Below are positions 52,437 through 60,129 of a stretch of 64,000 nt of DNA, piece by piece. The notes under the pieces were generated by a model, which saw only the letters and a list, made by a program, of their open reading frames with translations, made no database searches and was not told where the DNA came from. Source of the DNA: Parapedobacter flavus (GTDB lineage Bacteria; Bacteroidota; Bacteroidia; Sphingobacteriales; Sphingobacteriaceae); contig NZ_JAYKZZ010000013.1 of assembly GCF_035818675.1 (NCBI RefSeq), forward strand, positions 186,001 to 250,000, read 5' to 3'. The translations under genes and the position numbers were made by a program. Within the stretch, counting starts at the first letter, position 1, and each line of letters starts with the position of its first letter.

Positions 52437-52475
52437 CTAACTCTTATGCTTACGAATATGATAAAATAAAAAACC

Positions 52476-52483
52476 TATTTTTG
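52476..52483 (+). promoter_or_regulatory. -7 box for the acyl-CoA reductase gene
   Basis: TATTTTTG matches TAnnTTTG. It lies 80 nt before the ATG at 52564 and would give a leader of about 75 nt. Confidence 0.35.
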
Positions 52484-52563
52484 CAACCTGATTAAAAAGT
52501 TCACTACAAAATTAGTCGTCTTTTTGTTGCCAAACAAATTTGGAAGCAAATATACGACAAATA

Positions 52564-53610
52564 ATGCGTAAAAATATCCTTAACACTCACATTTTGACAA
52601 AGAAACAACGTTTAGACGCTTTCCACAAATTGGGCGATTACCTGCGGTCGGACGACCGTGAATTACGACAGGTCATTGAATTGGCCTATCGTAATAACCC
52701 GTGGTTTACCATCGAGAACACCCGCCGATCGGTGGAAGCCATCGCCCTCTATTTATCAATGGATGAGCTCCAAAACTGGCTCGCCCCCTATCCGTTCGAT
52801 ACGGATACCGACAAAACCGTTGGTCTGGTATTGGCTGGCAATATCCCGCTGGTTGGTTTCCACGACATCCTCTGCGTACTGGCTTCGGGTTTTAATGTAC
52901 AGGTGAAAACGGCGGCGGTGGATCCGGCACTCACCCCCCACCTGCTGGCCAAGCTGCAGGAAATCGAGCCCGGTTTTACCCGAAAAATCCAAGTAACCGA
53001 CCGATTGGCCAATTTTGACCTGGTTATCGCCACTGGGAGCGACAATAGCTCCCGCTATTTTAACCATTATTTTGGCCATAAACCACATATCATCCGCAAA
53101 AACCGAAATAGCGTTGCCATCTTGTCCGGAACGGAAAACGCCGAAGAGCTCCGACGACTCGGTACGGACATTTTTGATTATTTCGGCTTGGGCTGCCGCA
53201 GCGTATCCAAACTGTTTATACCTGTAGACTACGACCCTTCCATCTTCTTTGAGGGGATAGCGGCGTTCGGTGATGTCATCAACCACCATAAGTACGCCAA
53301 TAATTACGATTACAACAAGTCTATTTACCTCATCAATGGTGATCAACATTACGATAATGGTTTTCTGTTACTCAAGCCCGATGAACGAAGCGCATCACCG
53401 CTGGCTGCACTGTATTTGGAGACCTATCCATCTACCGAAAAGCTCCTCACCCGGCTGAATGAACTGGCACCACAACTGCAATGCGTGGTGAGCAAAGAGC
53501 CATTGCTCGTCACCACCCCGGTGGTTCGGTTTGGCGAGAGCCAACAACCGGCCCTCGACGATTATGCCGATGGCGTTAACACGCTGGATTTTTTGGCGGC
53601 ACACCGATGA
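52564..53610 (+). CDS. Acyl-CoA reductase (LuxC-like)
   Basis: A 348-residue aldehyde dehydrogenase-fold protein of the LuxC/acyl-CoA reductase family, expected to reduce acyl-CoA to an aldehyde with NADPH. Segments such as KTVGLVLAGNIPLVGFHDIL (cofactor-binding), ATGSDNSSRYFNHYFG and DYFGLGCRSVSKLFIP (with the candidate catalytic Cys) are typical. The ATG at 52564 is preferred to a TTG at 52540. It is divergent from the ferredoxin gene. The cellular aldehyde product is unknown. Confidence 0.88.
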   Translation: MRKNILNTHILTKKQRLDAFHKLGDYLRSDDRELRQVIELAYRNNPWFTIENTRRSVEAIALYLSMDELQNWLAPYPFDTDTDKTVGLVLAGNIPLVGFHDILCVLASGFNVQVKTAAVDPALTPHLLAKLQEIEPGFTRKIQVTDRLANFDLVIATGSDNSSRYFNHYFGHKPHIIRKNRNSVAILSGTENAEELRRLGTDIFDYFGLGCRSVSKLFIPVDYDPSIFFEGIAAFGDVINHHKYANNYDYNKSIYLINGDQHYDNGFLLLKPDERSASPLAALYLETYPSTEKLLTRLNELAPQLQCVVSKEPLLVTTPVVRFGESQQPALDDYADGVNTLDFLAAHR

Positions 53611-53636
53611 TGCCTTTATCTTTCACGTAATAATGC

Positions 53637-53644
53637 TAACTTTG
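53637..53644 (+). promoter_or_regulatory. -7 box before the small conserved gene
   Basis: TAACTTTG, exact TAnnTTTG, ending 6 nt before the ATG at 53651. No clear TTTG at the -33 distance. Confidence 0.45.
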
Positions 53645-53650
53645 TGCACC

Positions 53651-53854
53651 ATGTATGTCATCAAAGTAAAGGGAGTGGCCAAAATACCGGATTATGTCCA
53701 GCTGCGCGATGATGCTTTTACACTGCTTGCTTACTTCCGGGTAGACCGACCGGATAAGTCCCTGGAGAAACTGGGGTTGAGCGAAAAGGCGACAGACATC
53801 ATGGAAATTGTCAAAAAAATGCCTTTCGGACAAATTAAGAAATTAGAACTGTAA
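53651..53854 (+). CDS. Small conserved protein upstream of ftsE
   Basis: A 67-residue protein, MYVIKVKGVAKIPDYVQLRD at the start and KATDIMEIVKKMPFGQIKKL at the end. I recall close relatives before ftsE in other Bacteroidota, sometimes misnamed as an aldolase; I see no aldolase motif. Soluble, mixed alpha/beta. It lies 4 nt before ftsE, so a link to cell-division or envelope transport is inferred from position. The start at 53651 follows the -7 box directly. Confidence 0.7.
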   Translation: MYVIKVKGVAKIPDYVQLRDDAFTLLAYFRVDRPDKSLEKLGLSEKATDIMEIVKKMPFGQIKKLEL

Positions 53855-53858
53855 CTAT

Positions 53859-54539
53859 ATGATCGGCGATACGGTAATCACACTCAAAAATGTTGATATC
53901 TACCAACCTAAGCACCTGGTCCTCGCTAACGTAAACCTGACAATCGATAAAGGCGAATTTGTTTTCCTTATCGGCCAAACGGGTAGTGGCAAGAGCAGCC
54001 TGCTGAAAATCATTTATGGCGACCTGCATATTGCCAGCGGCGAAGGGATGGTCGCCGGATTCGATCTGAAGAAACTCAACGAGCGTGAGGTACCGTTCTT
54101 ACGCCGCAAGCTGGGAATCGTTTTTCAGGATTTCCATTTGCTCACCGACAGGACGGTCGAAAAAAACCTCATCTTTGCCTTACGTGCAACCGGCTGGAAA
54201 GACAAAAACCTAATCAATAACCGGATACTGGATGTGCTCGAAAAAGTCGGTCTCCGTTCCAAACTCAAAAAAATGCCCCACGAACTTTCGGGTGGCGAGC
54301 AGCAACGCGTGGTAATCGCGCGAGCGCTGCTAAACAACCCCGAAATCATCCTAGCGGATGAACCCACCGGCAATCTGGATCCCGAAACCTCGGAAGAAAT
54401 TGTCTTGCTATTAAAAGAAATCAGCCGGGGCGGTACATCCATCCTAATGGCCACACACGATTATCAAATTATCCGCAATATGCCTTCGCGCATCATCAAA
54501 ACCACTGATGGCATATTGCAAGACAATGTGTCAATATAA
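53859..54539 (+). CDS. ftsE: Cell division ATP-binding protein FtsE
   Basis: A 226-residue ABC ATPase. With FtsX it forms a complex that activates peptidoglycan hydrolases at the septum. Walker A is IGQTGSGKSSLLK, the Q-loop is VFQDFHLL, the signature LSGGEQQRVVIARALLNNPE and Walker B IILADEPTGNLDPET. The H-loop is ATHDYQIIRN. The spacing and the short C-terminus match FtsE. No ftsX follows; the next gene is grpE after 144 nt. Confidence 0.9.
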   Translation: MIGDTVITLKNVDIYQPKHLVLANVNLTIDKGEFVFLIGQTGSGKSSLLKIIYGDLHIASGEGMVAGFDLKKLNEREVPFLRRKLGIVFQDFHLLTDRTVEKNLIFALRATGWKDKNLINNRILDVLEKVGLRSKLKKMPHELSGGEQQRVVIARALLNNPEIILADEPTGNLDPETSEEIVLLLKEISRGGTSILMATHDYQIIRNMPSRIIKTTDGILQDNVSI

Positions 54540-54683
54540 CCTGGCACTTACAGCCGCCATCTTTCCGAATACGCCACTTTGAGCATATTGGAACAAGAAA
54601 CACTGACAGGGTGACCGAATTTCATCGCTGGCAACTAAATTGCGGTTACAAGCGGCAGTTGACAATCTGATTTGATTACAGCT

Positions 54684-55262
54684 ATGGCAAGAAATAAGAA
54701 AAAACAAAACCACGATAATAAGAATACCATGGGAAACCAAGAAGCACCCGTGCAGGAAACGCCGGAAACGGACGTGGCCTCAGCCGAAAAGGAACAGGTT
54801 GCTGACGAACAAGCGGCAACGGAGCTGTTGCGTGCGGAACTTGATGCAGCCAACGACAAATACCTGCGCTTATATGCCGAGTTTGACAATTACAAACGCC
54901 GGGTAGCTAAAGAGCGTGTCGAGCTCATGCAATCGGCCGGCAAAGAGGTCATCGCCAATCTGCTACCGGTATTGGACGACCTCGACCGTGCATTGAAAGC
55001 TTTTGAAACGGCCGCCGAAGTCGCCCCGATACAAGAGGGTGTGTCATTGGTTACCCAAAAGCTTAAAACTATTTTGACCAATCAGGGACTGAAAGAGATG
55101 GAATCCATTGGGAAACCTTTCGATGCAGACTTGCAGGAAGCCATTACGAACGTTCCCGCTCCTAGCGATGACCTCAAGGGCAAGGTGATTGACGAGATTG
55201 AAAAAGGCTACTTCTTGCACGACAGGGTATTGCGTCACGCTAAGGTTGTCGTCGGAAGTTAA
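54684..55262 (+). CDS. grpE: Nucleotide exchange factor GrpE
   Basis: A 192-residue co-chaperone that releases ADP from DnaK. A basic head (MARNKKKQNHDNKN) and an acidic linker precede the long coiled coil (ELLRAELDAANDKYLRLYAE, FDNYKRRVAKERVELMQ), then the beta domain with MESIGKPFDADLQEAIT and GYFLHDRVLRHAKVVV. The ATG at 54684 was used; a later ATG at 54729 is possible. No CIRCE or heat-shock sigma-32-like sequence is visible upstream. It forms an operon with dnaJ. Confidence 0.94.
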   Translation: MARNKKKQNHDNKNTMGNQEAPVQETPETDVASAEKEQVADEQAATELLRAELDAANDKYLRLYAEFDNYKRRVAKERVELMQSAGKEVIANLLPVLDDLDRALKAFETAAEVAPIQEGVSLVTQKLKTILTNQGLKEMESIGKPFDADLQEAITNVPAPSDDLKGKVIDEIEKGYFLHDRVLRHAKVVVGS

Positions 55263-55275
55263 CGGATAGGTAAGC

Positions 55276-56427
55276 ATGGCAAAAAGAGACTATTACGACA
55301 TATTAGGCGTTTCGCGCAATGCCGATCAATCCGAAATTAAGTCGGCTTATCGCAAATTGGCTATCAAATACCATCCCGACAAGAATCCGGACAACAAGGA
55401 AGCCGAGGAAAAATTCAAAGAGGCCGCCGAAGCATATGAGGTGTTGAGCAATGCAGAAAAACGGCAGCGATACGACCAGTTCGGCCATGCCGGTGGTGCA
55501 TCTGGTGGGTTCGGTGGAGGAAACATGAATATGGAAGACATATTCAGCCAGTTCGGCGACATCTTCGGCGGTGGCGGTAGTCCATTCGAAAGCTTTTTTG
55601 GTGGTGGTGGTGGACAACGTAGTGGTCGCCGTGTGACTAAGGGGTCGAACCTACGCATCAAGGTAAAGCTCACGCTCAGCGAAATTGCCAAAGGAGCGGA
55701 GAAGAAAATTAAGGTTAACAAAAAAGTCATTTGTTCCACATGCGACGGGACTGGAGCAAAAGACAAATCGTCATTCAATACGTGCCGTACCTGCGGCGGA
55801 ACTGGCGCCGTACGGCGTGTCACCAATACCATCCTGGGGCAAATGCAGACCACCAGCACCTGCCCCACATGTAATGGCGAAGGCGTGGAAATATCGGCCA
55901 AATGCACCACGTGCCATGGCGACGGACTGACACGTGGCGAAGAGACCATTAGCATCAACATCCCAGCTGGAGTAAGTGAAGGCATGCAATTATCCATGAG
56001 CGGAAAAGGCAACGCCGCTCCGCGCGGTGGCATACCCGGCGACCTCATTATCCTCGTTGAAGAGCTTGCCCACGAAACCCTGAAACGCGATGGCACCAAC
56101 GTGATCTATGACCTTTATGTCAATTTCGTGGATGCTGCATTGGGCACAAGCGTGGAAATCCCAACCATTGATGGCAAAGCAAAGATCAAAATCGAACCCG
56201 GCACGCAAGGCGGCAAAATTTTGCGCCTGAAAGGGAAAGGTGTGCCCGAAGTAAACTCGTACCACAAAGGCGACCAATTGGTGTATGTAAATGTGTGGAC
56301 ACCTAAAGCGCTGTCGTCGGAAGAGAAAGAGCTCTTGGAACGCTTGCGCAGCTCGCCGAACTTCAAACCCCAACCGGGCAAGAATGAGAAAACCTTTTTC
56401 GAGCGGATAAAGGAATATTTTGAATAA
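55276..56427 (+). CDS. dnaJ: Chaperone DnaJ
   Basis: A 383-residue Hsp40 that stimulates DnaK ATPase. The J domain has HPD at 33-35 (KYHPDKNPDN), followed by a Gly/Phe-rich linker (about 75-115). Four zinc-binding CxxCxGxG motifs follow (CSTCDGTG, CRTCGGTG, CPTCNGEG, CTTCHGDG), then the client-binding domain. It is 13 nt after grpE. A perfect 17-bp inverted repeat follows at 56463. Confidence 0.96.
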   Translation: MAKRDYYDILGVSRNADQSEIKSAYRKLAIKYHPDKNPDNKEAEEKFKEAAEAYEVLSNAEKRQRYDQFGHAGGASGGFGGGNMNMEDIFSQFGDIFGGGGSPFESFFGGGGGQRSGRRVTKGSNLRIKVKLTLSEIAKGAEKKIKVNKKVICSTCDGTGAKDKSSFNTCRTCGGTGAVRRVTNTILGQMQTTSTCPTCNGEGVEISAKCTTCHGDGLTRGEETISINIPAGVSEGMQLSMSGKGNAAPRGGIPGDLIILVEELAHETLKRDGTNVIYDLYVNFVDAALGTSVEIPTIDGKAKIKIEPGTQGGKILRLKGKGVPEVNSYHKGDQLVYVNVWTPKALSSEEKELLERLRSSPNFKPQPGKNEKTFFERIKEYFE

Positions 56428-56462
56428 AAACGCAAAGCGTAAGCCGTAGCCTAAACACGTGG

Positions 56463-56503
56463 TAAACACATATTGTCAACTTGAAATTGACAATATGTGT
56501 TTA
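56463..56503. repeat. Perfect 17-bp inverted repeat after dnaJ
   Basis: Arms 56463-56479 and 56487-56503 with a 7-nt loop CTTGAAA; the core is TTGTCAA/TTGACAA. It could end the grpE-dnaJ transcript, although no T-run follows. It lies about 200-240 bp before the predicted start of the 56775 gene, so a regulatory site is also possible. Confidence 0.9.
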
Positions 56504-56774
56504 TAAGTCAACACGTCACAAGCGAACTATCTTCTACCTAAGCTCACCTACAAAAACAAAGACCTTAACCATTGAAATAAGAATATTATCCCCTTATATA
56601 GCCAACAACCCCGCTTTTCAGACGCTACACAAAAGCGACAAACCCATGACAAATCCGACCCAACCGTGACAAAGTTTGGCACTGGTATTGCAATACTGAC
56701 TACAAAGGTCAAATAGTATAATTGTACAAATTAGACGAAATGCCCTTAAGGTTTAACTAAAAATTCATTACATC
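56504..56774 (+). other. Gene-free regulatory stretch before the 56775 barrel gene
   Basis: No ORF of merit (a 62-codon frame at 56481-56669 looks random). It holds three GACAAA copies (starting near 56637, 56648 and 56667) and the sigma-54-like promoter at 56677-56692. The predicted leader is about 70 nt. Confidence 0.55.
56677..56692 (+). promoter_or_regulatory. Near-perfect sigma-54 promoter
   Basis: TGGCAC-TGGTA-TTGCA matches the TGGCAC-N5-TTGCA consensus at every fixed position, with GG-N10-GC spacing. It predicts transcription from about 56703 into the beta-barrel gene at 56775. Confidence 0.7.
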
Positions 56775-57359
56775 ATGAAAAAATTACTTCTTACATTAAC
56801 AGCTGCTGCAGCAGTAACATTTGCCGCTAATGCGCAAACAGAAAAAGGAAAGACCCTATTAGGTGGAACCGTGTCTTACGACTATGCTAACGTAAAAGAC
56901 GTTGATGGCAACACACAAAGCTTTTCCATTATCCCCAGCGTTGGCGTATTTGTGAACGATAACGTGGCTGTGGGCCTTGGTATCGGTTATGCCTGGAGCC
57001 AGGATGACGATGGTACTGACAAAGTCCAATCGGGGGAATTTTCGGCTGCTCCTTTTGCCCGGCTTTACAAAGGTGACGGCAATTTCAAATTTTTCGGTCA
57101 GCTTTCCGTGCCCATGGGCTGGGGAACCTCTAAGGCAAATGGCGACAAGATAGCAAGCGCTGAACGTTACGGTGTTGAATTAGCACCTGGTTTTGCTTTC
57201 TTCCCGACTGAAAAAATCGGCATCGAGTTTTCGGTAAAAGGATTGTACTACCAAAACACCACGGTAACACCAGAAGGCGGCGATGGCGTTTCCAGCAATT
57301 CCTTCGGTTTGGACGCGAGCTCATTCGCTCCACGCATCGGTATTCAGTTCTACTTCTAA
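56775..57359 (+). CDS. Outer membrane beta-barrel protein under sigma-54-type promoter
   Basis: A 194-residue exported barrel. The signal peptide ends in AANAQ (about residue 20). Strands such as KTLLGGTVSYDYANVKDVDG and FSIIPSVGVFVNDNVAVGLG alternate as in eight-stranded OmpA-like barrels, and the C-terminus ends in the aromatic FAPRIGIQFYF. It resembles the barrel protein at 18234 in architecture. The function is unknown. The strong sigma-54 promoter upstream makes a stress- or nutrient-linked role likely. A strong terminator follows. Confidence 0.85.
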   Translation: MKKLLLTLTAAAAVTFAANAQTEKGKTLLGGTVSYDYANVKDVDGNTQSFSIIPSVGVFVNDNVAVGLGIGYAWSQDDDGTDKVQSGEFSAAPFARLYKGDGNFKFFGQLSVPMGWGTSKANGDKIASAERYGVELAPGFAFFPTEKIGIEFSVKGLYYQNTTVTPEGGDGVSSNSFGLDASSFAPRIGIQFYF

Positions 57360-57382
57360 ACAAACAGACTACTGATACGAAA

Positions 57383-57414
57383 AACGCTTTGGCTATTGCC
57401 AAGGCGTTTTTTTT
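57383..57414 (+). terminator. Rho-independent terminator after the barrel gene
   Basis: An 11-bp stem AACGCTTTGGC/GCCAAGGCGTT with one G-U pair, 4-nt loop TATT (57394-57397), and a T8 run to 57414. Confidence 0.93.
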
Positions 57415-57568
57415 GCTAAACACACCCGACTACTCCATTCCGTATCCATATACGACCGCCGTTTACTACATGATATCTGTATGGTATACGTCTATTGTGC
57501 GCCTTTAGAAGGTGCATATCCATCGGATTATGAACAGCGACAGACTAGGATACCAGCGGAATTGGCAT

Positions 57569-57637
57569 GAAACAAGAAAGGTTTCCAAACGGGGAGAATG
57601 GAAACCTTTACTAACCAATTATAAACCTAAATTATGA
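57569..57637 (-). ncRNA. Candidate small RNA, about 70 nt
   Basis: Minus-strand transcript predicted between a consensus promoter (57643-57673) and a terminator hairpin (57577-57609 with a CTTGTTT tail to 57569). The unpaired 5' part of about 28 nt (57610-57637) begins with TCATAATTTAGG. The hairpin has 11-bp arms and a C-rich loop (TTCTCCCCGTT). The complement of the 5' part resembles, from memory, the conserved region around the start codon of SusC-like genes (ACCAATTATAAACC, then ATTATG). This would make it a trans-acting repressor of nutrient-uptake genes; that is inference. The alternative is that the plus strand is a relic of a SusC leader. Confidence 0.5.
57577..57609 (-). terminator. 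Terminator hairpin of the candidate sRNA
   Basis: Perfect 11-bp arms (AAAGGTTTCCA and TGGAAACCTTT) with an 11-nt loop. On the minus strand it is followed by C-TT-G-TTT. Confidence 0.7.
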
Positions 57638-57642
57638 AGCTG

Positions 57643-57673
57643 CAAAGGTAATGATTATTTTCAGTTTTCCAAA
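57643..57673 (-). promoter_or_regulatory. Consensus promoter of the candidate sRNA
   Basis: Minus strand: TTTG (57670-57673), 19-nt spacer, TACCTTTG (57643-57650). It is the only promoter in the window that I found with both boxes perfect. It lies downstream of nuoD, so it does not serve that operon. Confidence 0.7.
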
Positions 57674-57753
57674 TTTTATTTTACTTAATTTATCTCTTTG
57701 CATACCACCCCGTCGATACTATCGCAATATACACATAAACAGTCGGTTATCCA

Positions 57754-58965
57754 TCACCGATCTACCTCACCCAACACGATATCGATGGACCCTAAGATGG
57801 CTACCAGATCGGCAATCAGCACCCCTTTCGCTAATTCGGGGAGCACGGAAAGGTTATGAAAGCTTGGCCCGCGGGCTTTTACCCGCTTGGGGATGTCGGT
57901 TTTTTCCTGCGTTACGAAATAGAAGCCAAGTTCGCCTTTCGGGTTCTCGGCACGCACGTAGTAGTCCTGTGCTTTGAGGTTAACCTTTTTGGGCACGAGT
58001 GCCCGCGGATCGAAATCGACCGTACGCTTCAATGGGCCCGTAAGCCGCGTCAAACACTGCTCGATAATCCGCACGGATTCCTTGATTTCTTCCACGCGAA
58101 CTTTGAAACGATCCCAGCAATCACCTACACGTCCCATCTCCCCCTTCCCTACTGGAATATCGAATTCCAGCTCGGGATAAACCGAATACTCGTCGATCCG
58201 CCGTAAATCCCATTTAACACCCGAAGCGCGAAGCATTGGTCCCGAACATCCATAGTTAATGGCAACGTCAGCCGGCAACGCACCAATATTTGCTGTCCGC
58301 GATATAAAAATCTGGTTTTCCGTAAGCAACTCATCGAGCTCGGGCAGCTTGGGCTTGAAATATTGGATGAATTCACCACACCGTTCTTCGAAACCCACGG
58401 GCAGGTCATAGAATAATCCACCTACCCAGATGTAATTATAAAGCATCCGCGATCCAGATGCCCATTCCAGCATATTCATGATGTGTTCGCGGTCGCGGAA
58501 ACACCACATAAAAGGCGTGAAGGCCCCGATATCGATACCGTACGTACCGATAGCGATAAGGTGCGAGGCAATACGGTTGAGCTCGCAGACCAACACCCGG
58601 ATATATTCTACCCGTTTTGGGATTTTCTGCTCTATACCAAGCATACGTTCCACGCCCATCACAAAGGCATGGCTATTGTTCATCGATGCCAGGTAGTCCA
58701 TCCGGTCGGTAAACGGAATGGCTTTCCCGTAATTCATGGATTCCGCGTGTTTCTCGAAACAGCGGTGCAGGTAGCCGACATGAGGGATAACCTCTTTAAC
58801 GATTTCGCCATCGGTAACCAGCTGCAGCCGTAACACACCGTGTGTGGATGGGTGTTGCGGCCCCATATTGATGACCATCTCCTCGGCACCTATCGCAGCC
58901 AGCCGAGCTTCATACGCCCGTTGTGCTTCTTGGTAAGATGGTGTATCACTTAATTGCAATGCCAT
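57754..58965 (-). CDS. nuoD: NADH-quinone oxidoreductase subunit D
   Basis: A 403-residue peripheral-arm subunit of complex I near the quinone site. The N-terminal hallmark is VINMGPQHPSTHGVLRL, followed by GYLHRCFEKHAES and YLASMNNSHAFVMGVERML. The C-terminus has GELGFYFVTQEKTDIPKRVK and ends in ...IDIVLGEVDR. It overlaps nuoC by 20 nt. No nuoE or other complex I gene follows, which is unusual. Confidence 0.95.
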   Translation of the reverse strand: MALQLSDTPSYQEAQRAYEARLAAIGAEEMVINMGPQHPSTHGVLRLQLVTDGEIVKEVIPHVGYLHRCFEKHAESMNYGKAIPFTDRMDYLASMNNSHAFVMGVERMLGIEQKIPKRVEYIRVLVCELNRIASHLIAIGTYGIDIGAFTPFMWCFRDREHIMNMLEWASGSRMLYNYIWVGGLFYDLPVGFEERCGEFIQYFKPKLPELDELLTENQIFISRTANIGALPADVAINYGCSGPMLRASGVKWDLRRIDEYSVYPELEFDIPVGKGEMGRVGDCWDRFKVRVEEIKESVRIIEQCLTRLTGPLKRTVDFDPRALVPKKVNLKAQDYYVRAENPKGELGFYFVTQEKTDIPKRVKARGPSFHNLSVLPELAKGVLIADLVAILGSIDIVLGEVDR

Positions 58966-59446
58966 GATATGTCTCTGCTTCTTCGTAATCTTTACGTAAG
59001 GGATAACCTTCCCAGTCTTCGGGCAGTAATATCCGTCTCAGGTCTGGGTGGCCCTCAAAGTAAATCCCAACAAGGTCGAACGCCTCTCGTTCATGCCAAT
59101 CGGCGGTACGCCAAACACCGGTAACCGTAGGCACAACCGGCAGGTTGTCCAATCGCCTATCGTTTTCGATGGTCACTTTCAACGTAAGTTGATAGCGATG
59201 TGGTATGGAGGCCAGATGGTACACCACCGAAAACGACCCACTTTCCACCCCATTGTCAACCGCACTGATACAGGAAAGGAAGTCGAAGTAGGTTTCTTTA
59301 TGATCGCGAAGAAATAGGCAGACCGCTGCCACCTTTTGAATGGGTATCACCAGTGCCGGTTGCCGTCCAGTGTCCTCTACGGCAACCACGGATTCTTCGC
59401 CGAATTCGGCTACCAACAGTTCCTGAACGCGTGTTATAATTTCCAT
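58946..59446 (-). CDS. nuoC: NADH-quinone oxidoreductase subunit C
   Basis: A 166-residue 30-kDa-type subunit of complex I. The hallmark segment DWHEREAFDLVGIYFEGHPD followed by LRRILLPEDWEGYPLRKDY is complete. It is translated just before nuoD (overlapping). The gene upstream is pdxH rather than nuoB, so C and D form an isolated pair here. Confidence 0.95.
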   Translation of the reverse strand: MEIITRVQELLVAEFGEESVVAVEDTGRQPALVIPIQKVAAVCLFLRDHKETYFDFLSCISAVDNGVESGSFSVVYHLASIPHRYQLTLKVTIENDRRLDNLPVVPTVTGVWRTADWHEREAFDLVGIYFEGHPDLRRILLPEDWEGYPLRKDYEEAETYHGIAIK

Positions 59447-59463
59447 TTAGGTAATTGTAATTA

Positions 59464-60117
59464 TTAAGGAGCTAGGCGTACGACACGCCAACCTGCGTGT
59501 GCTCGTGAATAACGCAAGCGATCATGAAGCCGGTTATCTCTCCCCTGCCAAAACTCTATGGTTTGCGGCGTGAGGCGATAGCCACCCCAATGCGATGGCC
59601 TCGGAATAGGTGTCCCAGCCGCATAATGCTGTTCCAATTTGGTCAACCGGGCATCGAGCTCGCCCCTACCTGCAATCTCCCGACTTTGTGGTGATGCAAT
59701 GGCTCCCAGCTGGCTTCCGCTAGGCCGGGAGTGAAAATACGCGTCCGACTGCGCTGCAGGCATTTTAGCCACCTGCCCGGTAATACGCACCTGCCGCTGC
59801 AGCTCTGGCCAGAAAAACAACAGGGCCGCAGCTGGATTACGATTCAGCTCCACGCCTTTTTGGCTTTCGTAATTCGTAAAAAATCCAAAACCAGCATCGC
59901 TAATATCTTTAAGAAGAACAATCCGCACCGATGGTTGTCCATCGGCCGATGCCGTAGCTAGTGTCATGGCATTCGGCTCCATAACTCCGCTTTCCAACGC
60001 CTCTTCAAACCACCTCCTAAACTGTACAATAGGATCTTCGGATATTTCGCTTTCGTTTAAACTACCCATCTTATACGCCGTCCGAATAGCCCCGATATCT
60101 GCTTGCTTCCCCGTCAT
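59464..60117 (-). CDS. pdxH: Pyridoxamine 5'-phosphate oxidase
   Basis: A 217-residue FMN enzyme that oxidises pyridoxamine or pyridoxine phosphate to PLP. The N-terminal IGAIRTAYKMGSLNESEISE and EDPIVQFRRWFEEALES fit the family. FMN and substrate segments include PSVRIVLLKDISDAGFGFFT, LELNRNPAAALLFFW-like sequence and the C-terminal Arg-containing RVVRLAP. The ATG at 60117 was chosen over a GTG at 60126. It sits between an M48 protease and nuoC. Confidence 0.93.
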   Translation of the reverse strand: MTGKQADIGAIRTAYKMGSLNESEISEDPIVQFRRWFEEALESGVMEPNAMTLATASADGQPSVRIVLLKDISDAGFGFFTNYESQKGVELNRNPAAALLFFWPELQRQVRITGQVAKMPAAQSDAYFHSRPSGSQLGAIASPQSREIAGRGELDARLTKLEQHYAAGTPIPRPSHWGGYRLTPQTIEFWQGRDNRLHDRLRYSRAHAGWRVVRLAP

Positions 60118-60129
60118 TCGCCTCACCCC

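Noticed and set aside
54542..54557. Sigma-54 promoter before grpE
   Set aside because: TGGCAC is present but the -12 element reads GCCGC instead of TTGCA.
55347..56099. Minus-strand frame of 250 codons opposite dnaJ
   Set aside because: Pro/Ser-rich shadow of the Gly-rich and zinc-finger regions of dnaJ.
57610..57651. A plus-strand SusC gene start or relic
   Set aside because: The ATG after the leader-like sequence is followed by a stop after five codons and no SusC coding sequence; the minus-strand promoter and terminator give a better explanation, though a relic is not excluded.
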